Origin: DASWHR01 sp036398095
Lineage (GTDB): Bacteria; Actinomycetota; AC-67
Length of the DNA stretch: 8,375 bases
Assembly (NCBI GenBank): GCA_036398095.1
Contig: DASWHR010000053.1
Coordinates: 1 to 8,375, forward strand
Direction: 5' to 3'
In this document: positions 7,025 through 8,375 of the stretch, in pieces
Position numbering within the stretch: position 1 is the stretch's first letter
Layout: the number at the start of each line of letters is the position of its first letter
Notes under the pieces: model-generated
What the model saw: only the letters and a program-made list of their open reading frames with translations
Database searches by the model: none
What the model was told of the DNA's origin: nothing
Program-made: the position numbers and the translations under genes

Positions 7025-7040
7025 TGATCGGAGCCTTCGA

Positions 7041-7062
7041 GGGTTGGGGTGGTCGGGACGGG
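7041..7062 (+). other. G-quadruplex-forming motif in the topA leader (template strand)
   Basis: Four runs of at least three G, spaced by loops of 2, 5 and 2 bases (G3-TT-G4-TGGTC-G3-AC-G3), fit the usual intramolecular quadruplex pattern. The motif is on the plus strand, the template for topA, between the candidate -10 element and the ribosome-binding site; the mRNA would be C-rich here. GC-rich DNA makes chance matches fairly likely. Confidence 0.4.
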
Positions 7063-7102
7063 CCATGTAACGCGCGAGCAGCGGGCCATGTCAAGCACGA
7101 GC
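7059..7102. repeat. Imperfect 21-bp direct repeat spanning the topA promoter
   Basis: Copies at 7059-7079 and 7082-7102 match at 18 of 21 positions, with the first ten bases (CGGGCCATGT) identical, at a period of 23 bases. The right copy covers the stop codon of the upstream membrane-protein gene and the candidate -35 element. The left copy covers the candidate -10 element. It could be a paired protein-binding site about two helical turns apart or a small tandem duplication. Confidence 0.5.
7065..7094 (-). promoter_or_regulatory. Candidate sigma70-type promoter of topA
   Basis: On the minus strand, a perfect TTGACA (7094-7089) is followed by an 18-base spacer and TTACAT (7070-7065), which matches the -10 consensus at only three of six positions. 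Initiation would fall near 7058, giving a leader of about 34 bases before topA ATG 7024. The -35 contains the TGA stop codon of the upstream gene. The -35 is strong and the -10 weak. Confidence 0.35.
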
Positions 7103-8375
7103 CCCCTGACCTGCGGTTTTGCGGGGGAATAGCGGCCGCCCGGCTCTCGCCAGCGTCCAGAGGAGCAAGGCAGGAAAGCCCAGAACCGCCGTCGTCTTGA
7201 ATCCCGAATCCTCCAGCGCCAGCGCCGCGAGACCGGACAGCGCACCGGCGGCGATCGCAGCGCGCCGCGGGAGCGGCCAATCGTGGCTGGTCCACGCGTC
7301 GCGGATCATCAGCGCATAGAGACCGAGGAACCCCGCAGCCCAGGCCCAGCCTCCGGGGAAGGCGTTGATCGCTCGGATGTTGAGGCGGAGGCGGTCGTAG
7401 GTGATTTCCCACAGCGCGGAGAGCCCGCCGCGTCCGATCTGCTGGGCGGCCGCGCCGCCGTGCGAGGACGCGCCTCCCGCGTCCGCCAGAAGCGCGAGGG
7501 CGAACGCCGCGACGGCAACGCCGGCCGCGGCCATCGCATGCGCGGGTTTGAGGGCGGCCTTTCGCACGGCGACGACGGCGAAGGCGGCACCGAACGCGAA
7601 GGTGAGCACGGCCACGAAGTTCGCACCCAGCCGGGGCGAGCCGACCACGACGAGCAGCGCCAGCGACAGCAGCGCGAGCGGCAATGCCCGCAGGCCGAGC
7701 CGGGTCGCGCCCACGATCGCACCGCCGGCGACGAACGCGGCAGCGAAGTTCTGCAAGCCGAAGAAGCGCCACGAAACCAGTGGGTTTCCCCAGAGCGCGT
7801 GGGCGGCGACGCCGCCGGGGGCGGATGCCGCGATGACTGCCAGGATCGCGGTACCGCCGGAAGCGACGACGAAGAACCGCATCGCCGTCGCCTCGGGATC
7901 CCGCCACCGGATCGCTGCCGCGACGATGAACAGCGCGAGCATCGGCAACGCGCGAACGTCGCCGCGGGCCGACGGGACGAACAACCCGATCAGAAAGCCG
8001 ATCGTCACCGTCGAGGCGCCGACGGTGACCCTTCGCGACAGGGCTTGCCTGCCTGCGAACGCGAGCGGCCACGCGACGAGCCACCCGAAGCCAAGGCCGA
8101 TCCCGACCGTCCACGCGGTAAGCGACTGCATGAACGACGCATCACGAACGAGCCGTCGCGCGATCCCTTCGACAGCCGCGGCCGGATGGGGATGCCGGTC
8201 CGGCATGAGGCGCCGGCCGGGGAATTGGGGGGGACTGCTGCCGGTGAAGTGCGAGGCGATCGTGGCCGCCAGGTCGTAGGGCGTGACGATCCCCGAGCGG
8301 CGCGTCTGGCCGCCGTCGAGCAATCCCTTGGGGCCGTCGCCACGCACCACGATCCGAACGGGGGTGCGGCCGCCG
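7091..8375 (-). CDS. Alkaline-phosphatase/sulfatase-like membrane protein, C-terminal part (5' end outside the window)
   Basis: The frame is open to the window edge, so 427 C-terminal residues are visible and the start lies beyond it. The first 40 or so (TPVRIVVRGDG, RRSGIVTPYDLAATI) look like the end of an alkaline-phosphatase-superfamily domain, whose metal site and catalytic residue would be in the missing part. After a linker come about ten or eleven hydrophobic segments (from about residue 80 to the end). They contain WGNPLVSWRFFGLQNF (about 195-210) and ALEDSGFKTTA (about 386-396), which recall the GIGNEY-like and DSG motifs of membrane-fused phosphatase proteins in other Gram-positive bacteria. 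The substrate is unknown; an envelope lipid or polymer headgroup is a guess. The stop is 66 bases before topA, and the apparent topA promoter overlaps it, so the two may be transcribed separately. The membrane call is firm; the phosphatase call is moderate. Confidence 0.7.
   Translation of the reverse strand, partial: GGRTPVRIVVRGDGPKGLLDGGQTRRSGIVTPYDLAATIASHFTGSSPPQFPGRRLMPDRHPHPAAAVEGIARRLVRDASFMQSLTAWTVGIGLGFGWLVAWPLAFAGRQALSRRVTVGASTVTIGFLIGLFVPSARGDVRALPMLALFIVAAAIRWRDPEATAMRFFVVASGGTAILAVIAASAPGGVAAHALWGNPLVSWRFFGLQNFAAAFVAGGAIVGATRLGLRALPLALLSLALLVVVGSPRLGANFVAVLTFAFGAAFAVVAVRKAALKPAHAMAAAGVAVAAFALALLADAGGASSHGGAAAQQIGRGGLSALWEITYDRLRLNIRAINAFPGGWAWAAGFLGLYALMIRDAWTSHDWPLPRRAAIAAGALSGLAALALEDSGFKTTAVLGFPALLLWTLARAGRPLFPRKTAGQGARA

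Noticed and set aside
4943..7027. Plus-strand open frames antisense to topA
   Set aside because: Leu/Val/Arg/Gly-rich shadows without domains, opposite a fully conserved gene.
7025..7066. Earlier topA start at ATG 7066
   Set aside because: It adds 14 unconserved residues, has no ribosome-binding site and overlaps the candidate -10 element; ATG 7024 has GAAGG and begins the conserved domain.
6759..8279. Other long frames over the membrane-protein gene on both strands
   Set aside because: Compositionally biased shadows (Arg- or Ala/Thr/Pro-rich); the frame ending at 7091 has clear membrane helices and motifs.

Overview
The window is strongly GC-rich bacterial DNA that is almost entirely coding. 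Five protein genes and one tRNA gene lie on the minus strand and one protein gene lies on the plus strand. I see no insertion sequence, integrase, CRISPR array or rRNA. The order topA, MFS-thymidylate kinase fusion, holB, tRNA-Thr resembles the chromosomal topA-tmk-holB neighbourhood of Actinobacteria, where such a fusion is known. TopA, however, ends in four Cys4 zinc ribbons, unlike the zinc-free basic tails of mycobacterial and Streptomyces TopA. I therefore read the source as an actinobacterium-like or other high-GC Terrabacteria lineage, possibly uncultured. I cannot name the taxon.

Layout, reading the minus strand from right to left: (1) 8375-7091 is the 3' part of a membrane protein with an alkaline-phosphatase/sulfatase-like N-terminal domain (only its end is visible) and a many-pass membrane domain, cut by the window edge. 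(2) A 66-base gap holds a possible topA promoter, a 21-bp direct repeat and a G-quadruplex motif. (3) topA, DNA topoisomerase I. (4) A short gap, then an MFS transporter fused to thymidylate kinase; its true start appears to be a non-standard AUC codon behind a perfect AAGGAG. (5) holB, DNA polymerase III delta prime, overlapping the fusion by ATGA. (6) A small cyclic-nucleotide-binding protein 2 bases after holB. (7) tRNA-Thr(CGT), whose first ten bases overlap the end of gene 6 so that tRNA bases U8-A9-G10 serve as its stop codon.

Facing this block on the plus strand, 99-1031 encodes a probable secreted protein of unknown function. It finds no stop codon before the tRNA, reads antisense through all of it, and is followed by a hairpin plus T-rich tract lying inside the cyclic-nucleotide-binding gene.

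The minus-strand block combines DNA topology (TopA), dTTP supply (Tmk) and the replisome clamp loader (HolB) with a likely cAMP/cGMP receptor and a tRNA. The tight junctions from the kinase to the tRNA suggest one transcript from which the tRNA is processed. The points most worth checking are the AUC start, the CDS/tRNA overlap, the antisense readthrough with its embedded terminator, and the topA leader.
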